In this document: one piece after another, positions 26,673 to 34,624 of the stretch | Layout of the letters: every line of letters starts with the position of its first letter | Numbering within the stretch: position 1 is the stretch's first letter | Source: Burkholderiaceae bacterium | Lineage (GTDB): Bacteria > Pseudomonadota > Gammaproteobacteria > Burkholderiales > Burkholderiaceae_F | NCBI GenBank assembly: GCA_022843955.1 | Contig: JALHMQ010000004.1 | Coordinates: forward strand, 303,919-367,918 | DNA: 64,000 bases | Reading direction: 5' to 3' | Notes under the pieces: generated by a model | The model's input: only the letters and a program-made list of their open reading frames with translations | The model's database searches: none | Told to the model about the DNA's origin: nothing | Position numbers and translations under genes: made by a program

Positions 26673-26769
26673 CTGGTCCACCGGCCGTCGCCCTGTGAAA
26701 GGACGAGTGCGGCTGGCAGTGCGCGTGACGCGACGTCCTGCGTGGCTGAGTTTTCCGTAAAGCCGCGGG

Positions 26770-26799
26770 ATTCTACGGGCCGGCGCGAAGGTGGGTCAA
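26770..26799 (-). promoter_or_regulatory. Sigma70 promoter of the ATP synthase operon
   Basis: On the minus strand TTGACC (26799-26794) and TAGAAT (26775-26770) are separated by 18 bases, five of six matches to each consensus hexamer. It lies about 98 bases before the atpI start. The -10 and the sequence just upstream of it (GCCGGCCCGTAGAATC) recur exactly at 30144-30129, upstream of the lysE gene. Confidence 0.65.
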
Positions 26800-26827
26800 A
26801 TAGGCGCGCGCCCGAGGGTGGGATGGA

Positions 26828-27154
26828 TCAGCGCAGGCGCCCGACGTACTGCGACGGTTCCTCTTCGCGCGGAGCAGGCACCGGCGGCGCATCGCGACGT
26901 CGCGATGTCGGCCGGGGCGCCGTCGGTACAGGCACCGTCACCACCGGCTGCGGGGTCGGTGCGCCGAGTCCAAGGCGCCCGATCAGTTGCAGCGCGAGAA
27001 CAACGCCGTCCTCGTCGGCCATGTCGGCGTAGCGCAGCAAGGACTGCTGCGCGTACTCCGAGTCAGCGACGAAGCGCACCACATCCACCGGCAACTGCAG
27101 CCGGGCCGCTGCAATCTTCAGCCGGGCGATCAGCTTCAGGGTGTCGTTATCCAT
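26828..27154 (-). CDS. Uncharacterised 108-residue protein between parB and atpI
   Basis: I do not recognise the family. The N-terminal 70 residues are helical and well mixed (MDNDTLKLIARLKIAAARLQ, FVADSEYAQQSLLRYADMAD, GVVLALQLIGRLG). The C-terminal 40 are Pro/Arg rich and probably disordered, ending QYVGRLR. There is no signal peptide or membrane helix. The ATG at 27154 was preferred to an upstream start at 27190 because the helical domain begins there. The well-ordered amphipathic half suggests a real gene, perhaps a small DNA- or protein-binding adaptor. Confidence 0.6.
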   Translation of the reverse strand: MDNDTLKLIARLKIAAARLQLPVDVVRFVADSEYAQQSLLRYADMADEDGVVLALQLIGRLGLGAPTPQPVVTVPVPTAPRPTSRRRDAPPVPAPREEEPSQYVGRLR

Positions 27155-27269
27155 GGCAAACGCCGTCTCATCAGGGAAGGTCCATCGCACAGACTAGGGG
27201 AACCTGTAGACGGACATTCCAGCGAAATGCCACCCCGACACCAGCTTGTTGTGGGCCAAAGTGAGCGAA

Positions 27270-27677
27270 TCAGGGACTCAGCCGCTCGACCCGCCAGTCG
27301 ATCTCGTTGGCTCTGCCAAGTCGGCGGACCTTGGCCTGGACCCTGATCAAGCGCCCATCGGGCATGCGAAGAATCCTCTGGGCAAGTAGCACCGGAGGAA
27401 ATCCGCCGAGCAAGCGCTCACGTCTTTCGACGATGACGGCATCTGCGCCGCGAAAGACCCGACCGTCATCGGCGTCGCTGATGAGCAGCGGCAGCTCCGT
27501 GTCGAGCCAAGCCGTCAGCCGCGCCTTGCGCCGTACTGCCCACGCGTCCCCGGCCGCGAACACCACCGGCGCCAACAGCAAGACGATCGACCAGCGGCCA
27601 GAGCCGGCGTAGAGCACCGCCGCCGCCAGCCAGAGGACGGCGGCCGCCAGCGCAGCCCGCTGCAGCACCGCGCGCAC
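27270..27677 (-). CDS. Small membrane protein of unknown function
   Basis: This 135-residue protein has two N-terminal hydrophobic helices (about residues 7-24 and 29-46). A cytoplasmic or periplasmic domain with beta-type alternation follows (LTAWLDTELPLLISDADDGR, VIVERRERLLGGFPPVLLAQ). No family is recognised. It starts 12 bases after the parB stop, so it should be co-transcribed with parAB. Its stop is followed by the 108-residue unknown gene. Confidence 0.6.
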   Translation of the reverse strand: MRAVLQRAALAAAVLWLAAAVLYAGSGRWSIVLLLAPVVFAAGDAWAVRRKARLTAWLDTELPLLISDADDGRVFRGADAVIVERRERLLGGFPPVLLAQRILRMPDGRLIRVQAKVRRLGRANEIDWRVERLSP

Positions 27678-27689
27678 GCCAATCCGCCG

Positions 27690-28541
27690 TCAGCGCCGCA
27701 GGCGCTCGACGATGCCGTCGAGCTGGTCGAGCGAGGAAAACTGGATCACGAGCTTGCCCTTGCCTTTGGCATCGGCGCTGAGTCGGACCACCGCGCCGAG
27801 CGTGTCGGCGAGTTCCTCTTCCAACCGCTCCACGTCCCGGCTGCGCTTGGCACCGGCCGCGGGCGGGCTTGCCGCGCGCTGGCTGCGGGTAACGAGCGCC
27901 TCGGCCTCGCGCACTGACAGGCCCTTGAGAACGATCTGATGACCCAACTGCACCTGCAACGCGTTGTCCACAGCGAGCAGGGCGCGCGCATGGCCCATGT
28001 CGAGCCTGCCGCCGAGCAGCATTTCCTGCACCGGCGCCGCCAGGTTGAGCAGGCGCAGCAGGTTGGAGGTGGCGCTGCGCGAGCGGCCGATTGCCTGCGC
28101 CGCCTGCTCGTGGGTGAAGTCGAACTCGCGAATCAGGCGCTGCACGCCCTGCGCCTCCTCCAGCGGATTGAGGTCTTCGCGCTGGATGTTCTCGATCAGC
28201 GCCATGGCCAGAGCGGCTTCGTCAGGCACGTTCTTGACCAGCACCGGTACATCGGTCAACCCGGCCAGTTGCGAGGCGCGGAAGCGTCGCTCGCCGGCGA
28301 TGATCTCGTACAGGTCGTCGGCCACCGGCCGCACGAGGATCGGCTGCATCACGCCCTGGGCGCGGATGGAGTCGGCCAGCTCGGCGAGCGACTCGGGATT
28401 CATGCTGGTGCGCGGCTGGTACTTGCCGGGGCGCAGGCGCGCCAAGGGCAGCGTTTGCGGCGCCCCGGGCGACGCCGCCGGCGGCTCACCGCCCAGCAGC
28501 GCATCGAGTCCGCGGCCCAGTCCCTTCGGTCGTTTGGTCAA
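27690..28541 (-). CDS. parB: Chromosome-partitioning protein ParB
   Basis: This 283-residue CTP-dependent clamp loads at parS sites and spreads to build the partition complex. It shows the N-terminal RPGKYQPRTSM segment, the CTP-binding GERRFRAS motif, ENIQREDLNPLEEA, and an HTH (FTHEQAAQAIGRSRSATSN). The C-terminal dimerisation domain ends FSSLDQLDGIVERLRR. It follows parA by about 55 bases. Two parS-like sites are present at 34581-34622. Confidence 0.97.
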   Translation of the reverse strand: MTKRPKGLGRGLDALLGGEPPAASPGAPQTLPLARLRPGKYQPRTSMNPESLAELADSIRAQGVMQPILVRPVADDLYEIIAGERRFRASQLAGLTDVPVLVKNVPDEAALAMALIENIQREDLNPLEEAQGVQRLIREFDFTHEQAAQAIGRSRSATSNLLRLLNLAAPVQEMLLGGRLDMGHARALLAVDNALQVQLGHQIVLKGLSVREAEALVTRSQRAASPPAAGAKRSRDVERLEEELADTLGAVVRLSADAKGKGKLVIQFSSLDQLDGIVERLRR

Positions 28542-28596
28542 ATCAGGATTCCTTGGGTGTACCGAGCCATGCGGGCGATGTGCCTTGCCGCGGACG

Positions 28597-29403
28597 TCAG
28601 AGGGCGCGCACGCGCTCGATCATCTCGCTGCCGAACGAGATGTAGGCCTGGGCGCCGCGCGAGGCCTTGTCGTAGGCCACGCCGGGCAGGCCATAGCTGG
28701 GCGCCTCGGCCAGGCGCACGTTGCGCGGGATGATGGTGTCGAACACCTTGTCGCCGAACTTGGCGACCAGTTGCTCGGACACCTGCTGCTGCAGCGTCAT
28801 GCGCGGGTCGAACATCACGCGCAGCAGGCCGATGATGGTCAGATCGGGATTCAGGTTGCCTGCCACCCGCTTGATGGTGTTGACGAGGTCGGCCAGGCCC
28901 TCGAGCGCAAAGTACTCGCACTGCATCGGGATCACCACGCCGTGCGCCGCGCACAGGCCGTTGAGCGTGAGCATCGACAACGACGGCGGGCAATCGATCA
29001 GCACAAAGTCGTACTCGCCAAGCAGCGGCGCGAGCGCAGTCTTGAGCCGCGTCTCGCGCTCGTCGATATCCACCAGTTCAACTTCGGCGCCGGCCAACTC
29101 GCGATTGGCCGGCAGCACGTCGTAGCCACCCGCCTCGGAACGCACGCGCGCCTGGACCGCGCCCGCCTGACCAATCAGCACGTGATAGATCGAATGGCGC
29201 AAGGCGCGCTTGTCGATGCCGCTGCCCATCGTCGCATTGCCTTGCGGATCGAGATCGACGAGCAGGACCCGCTGCCGCTGCGCCGCCAGGCCGGCAGCCA
29301 GGTTGACGCTGGTGGTCGTCTTGCCGACGCCGCCCTTCTGGTTGGCGATGCAAAAGATGCGTGCCACGCTGCCTCGCCCGATGTCGTTAGGTTCTGTTTG
29401 CAT
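28597..29403 (-). CDS. parA: Chromosome-partitioning ATPase ParA
   Basis: This 268-residue ParA/Soj ATPase has the deviant Walker A CIANQKGGVGKTTTSVNLA, switch LLVDLDPQGNAT, and Walker B FVLIDCPPSLSMLT. It moves ParB-bound origins along the nucleoid. It lacks the N-terminal HTH of plasmid ParA proteins, so it is of the chromosomal type. The ATG at 29403 is used; a GTG at VARIFCIANQ, with a GAGG just upstream, is an alternative. It is followed by parB. Confidence 0.96.
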   Translation of the reverse strand: MQTEPNDIGRGSVARIFCIANQKGGVGKTTTSVNLAAGLAAQRQRVLLVDLDPQGNATMGSGIDKRALRHSIYHVLIGQAGAVQARVRSEAGGYDVLPANRELAGAEVELVDIDERETRLKTALAPLLGEYDFVLIDCPPSLSMLTLNGLCAAHGVVIPMQCEYFALEGLADLVNTIKRVAGNLNPDLTIIGLLRVMFDPRMTLQQQVSEQLVAKFGDKVFDTIIPRNVRLAEAPSYGLPGVAYDKASRGAQAYISFGSEMIERVRAL

Positions 29404-29431
29404 CACTCGGCGGCCATCACTTCATGGCCAA

Positions 29432-30037
29432 TCACTCGGCGGCCAATCGGGCACCGAACCCAATCAGTGCCACGCCGGCCAGGCGGGACATCCAGCGTCC
29501 CACCACGCGGTTGGCGCGCAGCCGCTGGGCGAGCCAGTGACCGCCCACCACCAGCAGCGAGCCATAGGCCAGCGTCAACAGGGACACGATCAGCCCCATC
29601 GTTGCCAGCGTCACCACGCCCTGGTAATGGGCGGGATCGATGAACAGCGGAAAGAACGCCATGTAGAACACGATCGCCTTCGGGTTGATCACGGTGATCA
29701 GGAAGCCCTGCCGGAAGTACGTCCCCGGTGCGATCGGCAGCAAGGTCGCCGGCCCTTCCTCGCGCGCGCGCAATAACTCGATCCCGACCCACACAAGGTA
29801 GGCGACGCCCAGGTACTGCAACGCCCGAAACAACAGCGGATGCGCGGCCAGCAAGGCCGCCACGCCGATCATCGCGGCGAACATCAGCAGCCAGTCGCCA
29901 AGCATCAGCCCGGCGAGGCAGGCATAGCCGCCGCGCAGTCGGCCTTTGGCGCTGGAGGTGATGACGGCGAACGTTCCTGGCCCTGGAATCATCAGGAACA
30001 CCAGCACCGCCACCATGAATGCCGCGACATCCGACAC
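29432..30037 (-). CDS. LysE/RhtB-family amino-acid exporter
   Basis: About 201 residues with six hydrophobic helices. The N-terminus has the conserved MIPGPGTFAVITSSAKGRLR motif. Further segments are YLGVAYLVWVGIELLRAREE and FRQGFLITVINPKAIVFYMA, both characteristic of the family, which exports amino acids such as lysine, threonine or homoserine lactone. The frame is open to 30193, but the domain begins at the GTG at 30037. The lysE-parA-parB order is common in Burkholderiales. Confidence 0.85.
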   Translation of the reverse strand: MSDVAAFMVAVLVFLMIPGPGTFAVITSSAKGRLRGGYACLAGLMLGDWLLMFAAMIGVAALLAAHPLLFRALQYLGVAYLVWVGIELLRAREEGPATLLPIAPGTYFRQGFLITVINPKAIVFYMAFFPLFIDPAHYQGVVTLATMGLIVSLLTLAYGSLLVVGGHWLAQRLRANRVVGRWMSRLAGVALIGFGARLAAE

Positions 30038-30129
30038 GCCTGCCACCACCCTTCCCCTGATCGACCTGCGCGCGTCGCGTCTGTCCGACTGACCTGGGCG
30101 CGTGTGCTGGTTGATGCGGCAAAGGGGAG

Positions 30130-30135
30130 ATTCTA
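30130..30135 (-). promoter_or_regulatory. Candidate -10 element upstream of lysE-parAB
   Basis: TAGAAT on the minus strand, in a 16-base sequence identical to the one around the -10 of the ATP synthase promoter. It lies about 93 bases before the lysE start. No good -35 is found at the matching distance. Confidence 0.4.
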
Positions 30136-30226
30136 CGGGCCGGCTCTCGTGGCGCGGCGCTCCACGGGCACCACCCACCTGGACCGCGCCCATTGCACCG
30201 GGCAGCGACCTTGCCCTGATGTGTCA

Positions 30227-31354
30227 ATGGCGCGCATCGATAACGTTCAGATCACCCGACTTGCCGGGGTCGCGGTGCTGCTCGCGCTGCTGGTGGCCAC
30301 CGGCGTCGTGCTTCGACCATTCATTGCCGCTGGCCTGCTCGCCGCCGTGTTCGCGATGTCGACCTGGCCGCTGTACCGGCGGCTGCGCATGCGGCTGCGC
30401 AACGACACGCTCGCGGCGTCGTTGATGACCACCATTACGCTGGTCCTCGTGGTGCTGCCACTGGGCGCGACGATCGAGGGCGTTGCGGGCTACGTGCCGC
30501 CGCTGTTCGAGCAGGTGCGCGCGTGGTTCACGCACGGGCTGCCGGCGCCGCCCGACTGGCTGCAACGGGTGCCGCTGTTGGGCGACACGATCGAAGTGCA
30601 GTGGCAGCGGTTCGCCGCCGATCCAGGCGCGTTGCGCGACCTTGGCCTGCGGCTCATCGAGGTCTCCGGTGAGCCCTTGCTATCGGGCGGACGCCTGGTA
30701 GGCCAGGGATTGCTTCAACTTGCGCTGGCGACCTTCCTGGCGTTCTTCATGTGGCGCGACGGCGACGCGCTGGTCCGGCGCATCGCCGTCGGTCTGCGCA
30801 GAGTGTCCGGACCGCTGGCGCACGAGGTCATGGACCTTGTGTACTCAACGGTGCGGGCCGTCATGGTGGGTTTCATCGGCACCGGATTCGCGCAGGGCCT
30901 GATCGCCGGCATTGGCTTCGCCATCGCGGGTGTGCCGGCGCCGCTGCTGTTGGGAACGATAACGGCCGTGGTGTCTATCCTGCCCAGCGGCACCGTCCCG
31001 ATGTGGGTCGGCGCCAGCATCTGGCTGCTGGTCGACGGCCAGCCCGGCTGGGCGCTGTTCATGGCGCTGTGGGGACTGCTCCTGGTGAGCACCATCGACA
31101 ACGTGGTGCGGCCGATGATCGTCAGCCGTGGCGCCAGCCTGTCGTTCTTGCCGATCTTCCTCGGGATGATCGGTGGTGCATTTGCCTACGGCTTCGTCGG
31201 TCTGTTCATCGGCCCGACGCTGCTCGCCGTCTCGTTTCGCCTGTGGCAGCACTGGTCGGGCGAGGTGGCCGACGGCGATGAGGCCTCGCCGGTGCCACCG
31301 CAGACGCCGCCTCAGCGCCGTCCGGGTGAGGGCACGAGCCGCGCCGGGTCGTAG
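30227..31354 (+). CDS. AI-2E family transporter (permease)
   Basis: This 375-residue membrane protein has about eight helices. Hallmarks are the N-terminal paired helices (LAGVAVLLALLVATGVVLRP), the amphipathic FEQVRAWFTHGLPAPPDWLQ region, FLAFFMWRDGDALVRR, and the late STIDNVVRPMIVSRGASLSF and FLGMIGGAFAYGFVGLFIGP. Members export or exchange diverse solutes; only a few transport AI-2. The ATG at 30227 is used, with a GTG six bases before as an alternative. It is the only plus-strand gene in this minus-strand block, and its 3' end overlaps the lipocalin gene by 43 bases. Confidence 0.88.
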   Translation: MARIDNVQITRLAGVAVLLALLVATGVVLRPFIAAGLLAAVFAMSTWPLYRRLRMRLRNDTLAASLMTTITLVLVVLPLGATIEGVAGYVPPLFEQVRAWFTHGLPAPPDWLQRVPLLGDTIEVQWQRFAADPGALRDLGLRLIEVSGEPLLSGGRLVGQGLLQLALATFLAFFMWRDGDALVRRIAVGLRRVSGPLAHEVMDLVYSTVRAVMVGFIGTGFAQGLIAGIGFAIAGVPAPLLLGTITAVVSILPSGTVPMWVGASIWLLVDGQPGWALFMALWGLLLVSTIDNVVRPMIVSRGASLSFLPIFLGMIGGAFAYGFVGLFIGPTLLAVSFRLWQHWSGEVADGDEASPVPPQTPPQRRPGEGTSRAGS

Positions 31355-31908
31355 CCGTGCGATGGCAGCCGCTTGACGATCGCCTCGTAGGTGGCCGGAT
31401 CGAGCGTGGGCGTGCGCGCCAGGATCCACAAGTACCGCCGCTTCGGCTCACCCACCACGACCCAGCCGTAGTCCGGCGCGAGGTCGATCACCCAGTAGTC
31501 GCCGCGCCCGATCGGCAGCCAGCGCAGCCAGGTCGGCAGGAAGCTCACTTCCAGACGGGCATTGGTGACCGGATCGATGATCCACGCCACCCCCTCTACC
31601 GAGGACTCGGCGCCGTCGGCCTGCACGCAGCGGTTCACGACCGCAATCGTGTCTGCAGTGCGGGCGCGGTAAGTCGCGGTGGTGTCGCGCGCGCAGCGCC
31701 GATCCTGGATCCCGAACGGGTAGCGCGCGATCTCGTGCCAGGTGCCGGCGTAGCGCGCCAGATCGACCTTGGCCACGCTCTGCAGCGGTGGCGCATCGGC
31801 GCTTGCAGCGGGCGCGCTGGCGCAGGCGCCGAGCAGACTCGCGCTGGTCGCAAGCGCGAAGAGCACAGCGGCGCCACGCAGGCGGGCACATTTGCTTGTT
31901 GCAGTCAT
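31312..31908 (-). CDS. blc: Outer-membrane lipocalin (Blc type)
   Basis: This 198-residue lipoprotein has lipobox LLGAC near residue 28. The lipocalin signature is YAGTWHEIARYPFGIQDR, followed by RCARDTTATY, VNRCVQADG, VSFLPTWLRW, DYWVIDLAPDYGWVVVGEPK and RRYLWILARTP, all in the order of bacterial Blc. It is likely to bind lipids such as lysophospholipids. Its ATG overlaps the rsmG stop by four bases (ATGA), so it is translationally coupled to the ribosome methyltransferase. Confidence 0.92.
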   Translation of the reverse strand: MTATSKCARLRGAAVLFALATSASLLGACASAPAASADAPPLQSVAKVDLARYAGTWHEIARYPFGIQDRRCARDTTATYRARTADTIAVVNRCVQADGAESSVEGVAWIIDPVTNARLEVSFLPTWLRWLPIGRGDYWVIDLAPDYGWVVVGEPKRRYLWILARTPTLDPATYEAIVKRLPSHGYDPARLVPSPGRR

Positions 31909-32615
31909 GTGGGACGGATCTCCAGCAGATGGCGTTGTTCGTTCAGACCGGGCACCGCGAGCGGCAGCGTTGACGCGACCTGCACGTCGGCGGGCAGGGC
32001 GCGCAGTTCATCGGCATCGATGCGCGCCTTCATTGCCAGCCAGCAGGCATCAGGCCCCAGCAAATGCCGGGTCCACGACACGAAGTCGGACAGCGCGGCA
32101 AACGCGCGTGAAGTGATCACGTTGAACTGGCCGCGGAACTGCTCGACCCGGCCATGATGGACGGTCACATTGGATAGTCGCAGCTCAAGCGCCGCCTGCG
32201 TCAGGAACGCGGCCTTCTTCTGGACGGCATCGATCAAAGTCACCTGAAGGTGCGGACAGGCAATGGCCAGCGGGATGCCCGGTAGTCCGCCGCCCGCGCC
32301 GACGTCGAGCAACCGGGCCGTGCTTTGGCCGCGACGCGCGAGCGCTGCGTTCAATGGCCCGACAAGCGCCAGAGAATCAAACAGGTGATGGGTGACAAAG
32401 TCCTCGCCAGTGCGGATGGCAGTCAGGTTATGAACCTGGTTCCAGCGCAGCAGCAGCCGACTGAATCCAAGCAGGGCCTCGATCTGCGCGTCAGTGAGCG
32501 CAAGCCCCAGGGCGATGACGCCGTCGCGCAGGCGCGCCGCATCGAGCTCAAGCGGCGCTGCGCGAGGTGTCGTCGGTGTGGGTCGTGGTGGCGTTGCGGT
32601 CGGACGGCGTGGCAC
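31905..32615 (-). CDS. rsmG: 16S rRNA (guanine-N7) methyltransferase G
   Basis: This SAM-dependent enzyme methylates G527 of 16S rRNA. The 236-residue sequence shows [20 protein letters not shown], the SAM loop [36 protein letters not shown] and [12 protein letters not shown]. The annotated start overlaps the end of mnmG by 68 bases. The first 25 residues are Pro/Thr rich and not conserved, so an internal start is possible, but no ATG follows closely. Confidence 0.95.
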   Translation of the reverse strand: MPRRPTATPPRPTPTTPRAAPLELDAARLRDGVIALGLALTDAQIEALLGFSRLLLRWNQVHNLTAIRTGEDFVTHHLFDSLALVGPLNAALARRGQSTARLLDVGAGGGLPGIPLAIACPHLQVTLIDAVQKKAAFLTQAALELRLSNVTVHHGRVEQFRGQFNVITSRAFAALSDFVSWTRHLLGPDACWLAMKARIDADELRALPADVQVASTLPLAVPGLNEQRHLLEIRPT

Positions 32616-34527
32616 GGTTGATCCGCTTCAGGTGAACCAGCAGCAGCGAGACGGCAACGGGCGTGACGCCGTAGACGCGCGCTGCCTGGCCCACGGTTTC
32701 GGGCTGCACGGCTTGCAGTCGCTGGCGGATCTCGTGCGACAGGCCGTGCACCAGGCCGTAGTCGAGGGCGGGCGGGATGCGGGTGCTCTCGTGCGACGCC
32801 TGGCGCGCAACTTCATCCTGCTGGCGATCGATATAGCCGGCGTACTTGCTGCTGATCTCGACCTGCTCGGCGACTTGCGGGTCGTCGGCGCCGGACACCG
32901 CAGGACCGCCCAGCGGCTCGCCGTCACGATCGACCAGCGAAAGCAATGATGGATAAGTGACATCGGGCCGCCGCAACAGGTCAGCCAGGGTGTATTCGCG
33001 CTCGATCGCCTTGCCGAGCACCCGGAAGGCCTCTTCCTCCGCGAGCAGGCGCGGGTTGACCCAGGTCGACTGCAGCCGCTGCAGCTCGCGAGCTGTGGCG
33101 TCGCGCTTGCGGCTGAAGGCCTCCCAGCGGCGATCGTCGACGCAGCCGAGCGTGCGGCCGATCTCGGTGAGCCGCATGTCGGCGTTGTCTTCGCGCAGGC
33201 TGAGGCGGTACTCGGCGCGCGAGGTGAACATTCGATAGGGCTCGGCCACGCCGCGGGTGATGAGGTCATCGACCAGCACGCCCAGATAGGCCTGCGAGCG
33301 TGCCGGGCACCAGGGGTCACGGCCCGTCACGGCGAGAGCAGCGTTGATGCCGGCCAGCAGGCCTTGCGCCGCCGCCTCCTCGTAGCCCGTGGTGCCATTG
33401 ATCTGCCCGGCGAAGTACAGGCCGGCGATCGCCTTGGTCTCCAGGGACGACTTCAATCCGCGTGGATCGAAGTAGTCGTACTCGATCGCATAGCCCGGGC
33501 GCAGGATGTGGGCGTTCTCCAGTCCTCGCATCGACCGCACGATCTCGAGTTGCACGTCGAACGGCAGCGAGGTCGAGATGCCGTTGGGGTAGAACTCGTG
33601 CGTCGTCAGCCCTTCCGGCTCGAGGAAGATCTGGTGGCTCGCCTTGTCGGCAAAGCGATGGATCTTGTCCTCGATCGACGGGCAATAGCGCGGCCCCACG
33701 CCCTCGATCACCCCGGAATACATCGGCGAGCGGTCCAGGTTCTCGCGAATGACCTGGTGCGTCGCTTCGTTGGTGTGGGTGATCCAGCATGGAACCTGGC
33801 GCGGATGCTGGGCGGCATTGCCGAGAAACGAGAACACCGGCACCGGATCTGCGTCACCGGGCTGTTCCACGCACCGGGTGAAATCGATCGTCCGTCCATC
33901 GATGCGCGGTGGCGTGCCGGTTTTCAGGCGCCCCTGCGGCAGTTGCAGTTCCTTGAGCCGCGCCGCCAGCGAAACCGAAGGTGGATCGCCCGCTCGCCCC
34001 GCCGCGTAGTTCTGCAGGCCGATGTGAACCAGCCCGTTCAGGAACGTTCCGGCCGTGAGGACGACCGTTCGGCCATGAAAGCGGATGCCGGCCTGGGTCA
34101 CGGCAGCGGATACGCGTTCGCCCTGCCCGTCCGAGGTCACGATCAGGTCATCGACCGCTTGCTGGAAGATCCAGAGGTTCGGCTGGTTCTCCAACCGTGA
34201 GCGGATCGCCTGTTTGTAAAGAAGGCGGTCCGCCTGCGCACGCGTGGCACGGACGGCCGGGCCCTTGGAGCCGTTGAGGATGCGGAACTGGATGCCCGCG
34301 TCGTCGGTCGCCGCAGCCATGGCGCCACCGAGCGCGTCGACTTCCTTGACCAGATGACCCTTGCCGATGCCGCCGATCGACGGGTTGCAGGACATCTGGC
34401 CCAGCGTCTCGATGTTGTGGGTCAGCAGCAAGGTGCGCGCGCCCATGCGGGCAGTCACCAGCGCAGCCTCGGTCCCGGCATGGCCGCCGCCCACGACAAT
34501 TACATCGAACTGATCGGGATGGTTCAT
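32548..34527 (-). CDS. mnmG: tRNA uridine-34 carboxymethylaminomethyl modification enzyme
   Basis: This 659-residue FAD protein (GidA) acts with MnmE on wobble uridine. Features are the dinucleotide-binding [73 protein letters not shown] and the C-terminal helical domain. The start at 34527 ([14 protein letters not shown]) is preferred over 34554. Two parS-like sites and a promoter lie upstream. The gene overlaps rsmG. Confidence 0.97.
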   Translation of the reverse strand: MNHPDQFDVIVVGGGHAGTEAALVTARMGARTLLLTHNIETLGQMSCNPSIGGIGKGHLVKEVDALGGAMAAATDDAGIQFRILNGSKGPAVRATRAQADRLLYKQAIRSRLENQPNLWIFQQAVDDLIVTSDGQGERVSAAVTQAGIRFHGRTVVLTAGTFLNGLVHIGLQNYAAGRAGDPPSVSLAARLKELQLPQGRLKTGTPPRIDGRTIDFTRCVEQPGDADPVPVFSFLGNAAQHPRQVPCWITHTNEATHQVIRENLDRSPMYSGVIEGVGPRYCPSIEDKIHRFADKASHQIFLEPEGLTTHEFYPNGISTSLPFDVQLEIVRSMRGLENAHILRPGYAIEYDYFDPRGLKSSLETKAIAGLYFAGQINGTTGYEEAAAQGLLAGINAALAVTGRDPWCPARSQAYLGVLVDDLITRGVAEPYRMFTSRAEYRLSLREDNADMRLTEIGRTLGCVDDRRWEAFSRKRDATARELQRLQSTWVNPRLLAEEEAFRVLGKAIEREYTLADLLRRPDVTYPSLLSLVDRDGEPLGGPAVSGADDPQVAEQVEISSKYAGYIDRQQDEVARQASHESTRIPPALDYGLVHGLSHEIRQRLQAVQPETVGQAARVYGVTPVAVSLLLVHLKRINRATPSDRNATTTHTDDTSRSAA

Positions 34528-34563
34528 GGCAAGAGCCACGCAGTCAGTCTGCAAAGGGCCGCG

Positions 34564-34593
34564 AGTATAGAAGCGGCACTTGTTTCACGTGAA
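34564..34593 (-). promoter_or_regulatory. Candidate mnmG promoter overlapping a parS site
   Basis: On the minus strand TTCACG (34593-34588) and TATACT (34569-34564) are 18 bases apart, about 37 bases before the mnmG start. The -35 hexamer lies inside the first parS-like palindrome, so ParB binding could repress mnmG-rsmG. Confidence 0.55.
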
Positions 34594-34596
34594 ACG
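34581..34596. promoter_or_regulatory. parS: parS site 1
   Basis: TGTTTCACGTGAAACG matches the 16-base consensus TGTTTCACGTGAAACA in 15 positions. It is the binding site for ParB, whose gene lies about 6 kb away. Confidence 0.9.
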
Positions 34597-34606
34597 CGGC
34601 GCCCGC

Positions 34607-34622
34607 TGTTCCACGTGGAACA
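34607..34622. promoter_or_regulatory. parS: parS site 2
   Basis: TGTTCCACGTGGAACA is a perfect 16-base palindrome and a common parS variant with the two symmetric substitutions allowed by ParB. Its centre is 26 bases from that of parS site 1. Confidence 0.9.
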
Positions 34623-34624
34623 GG

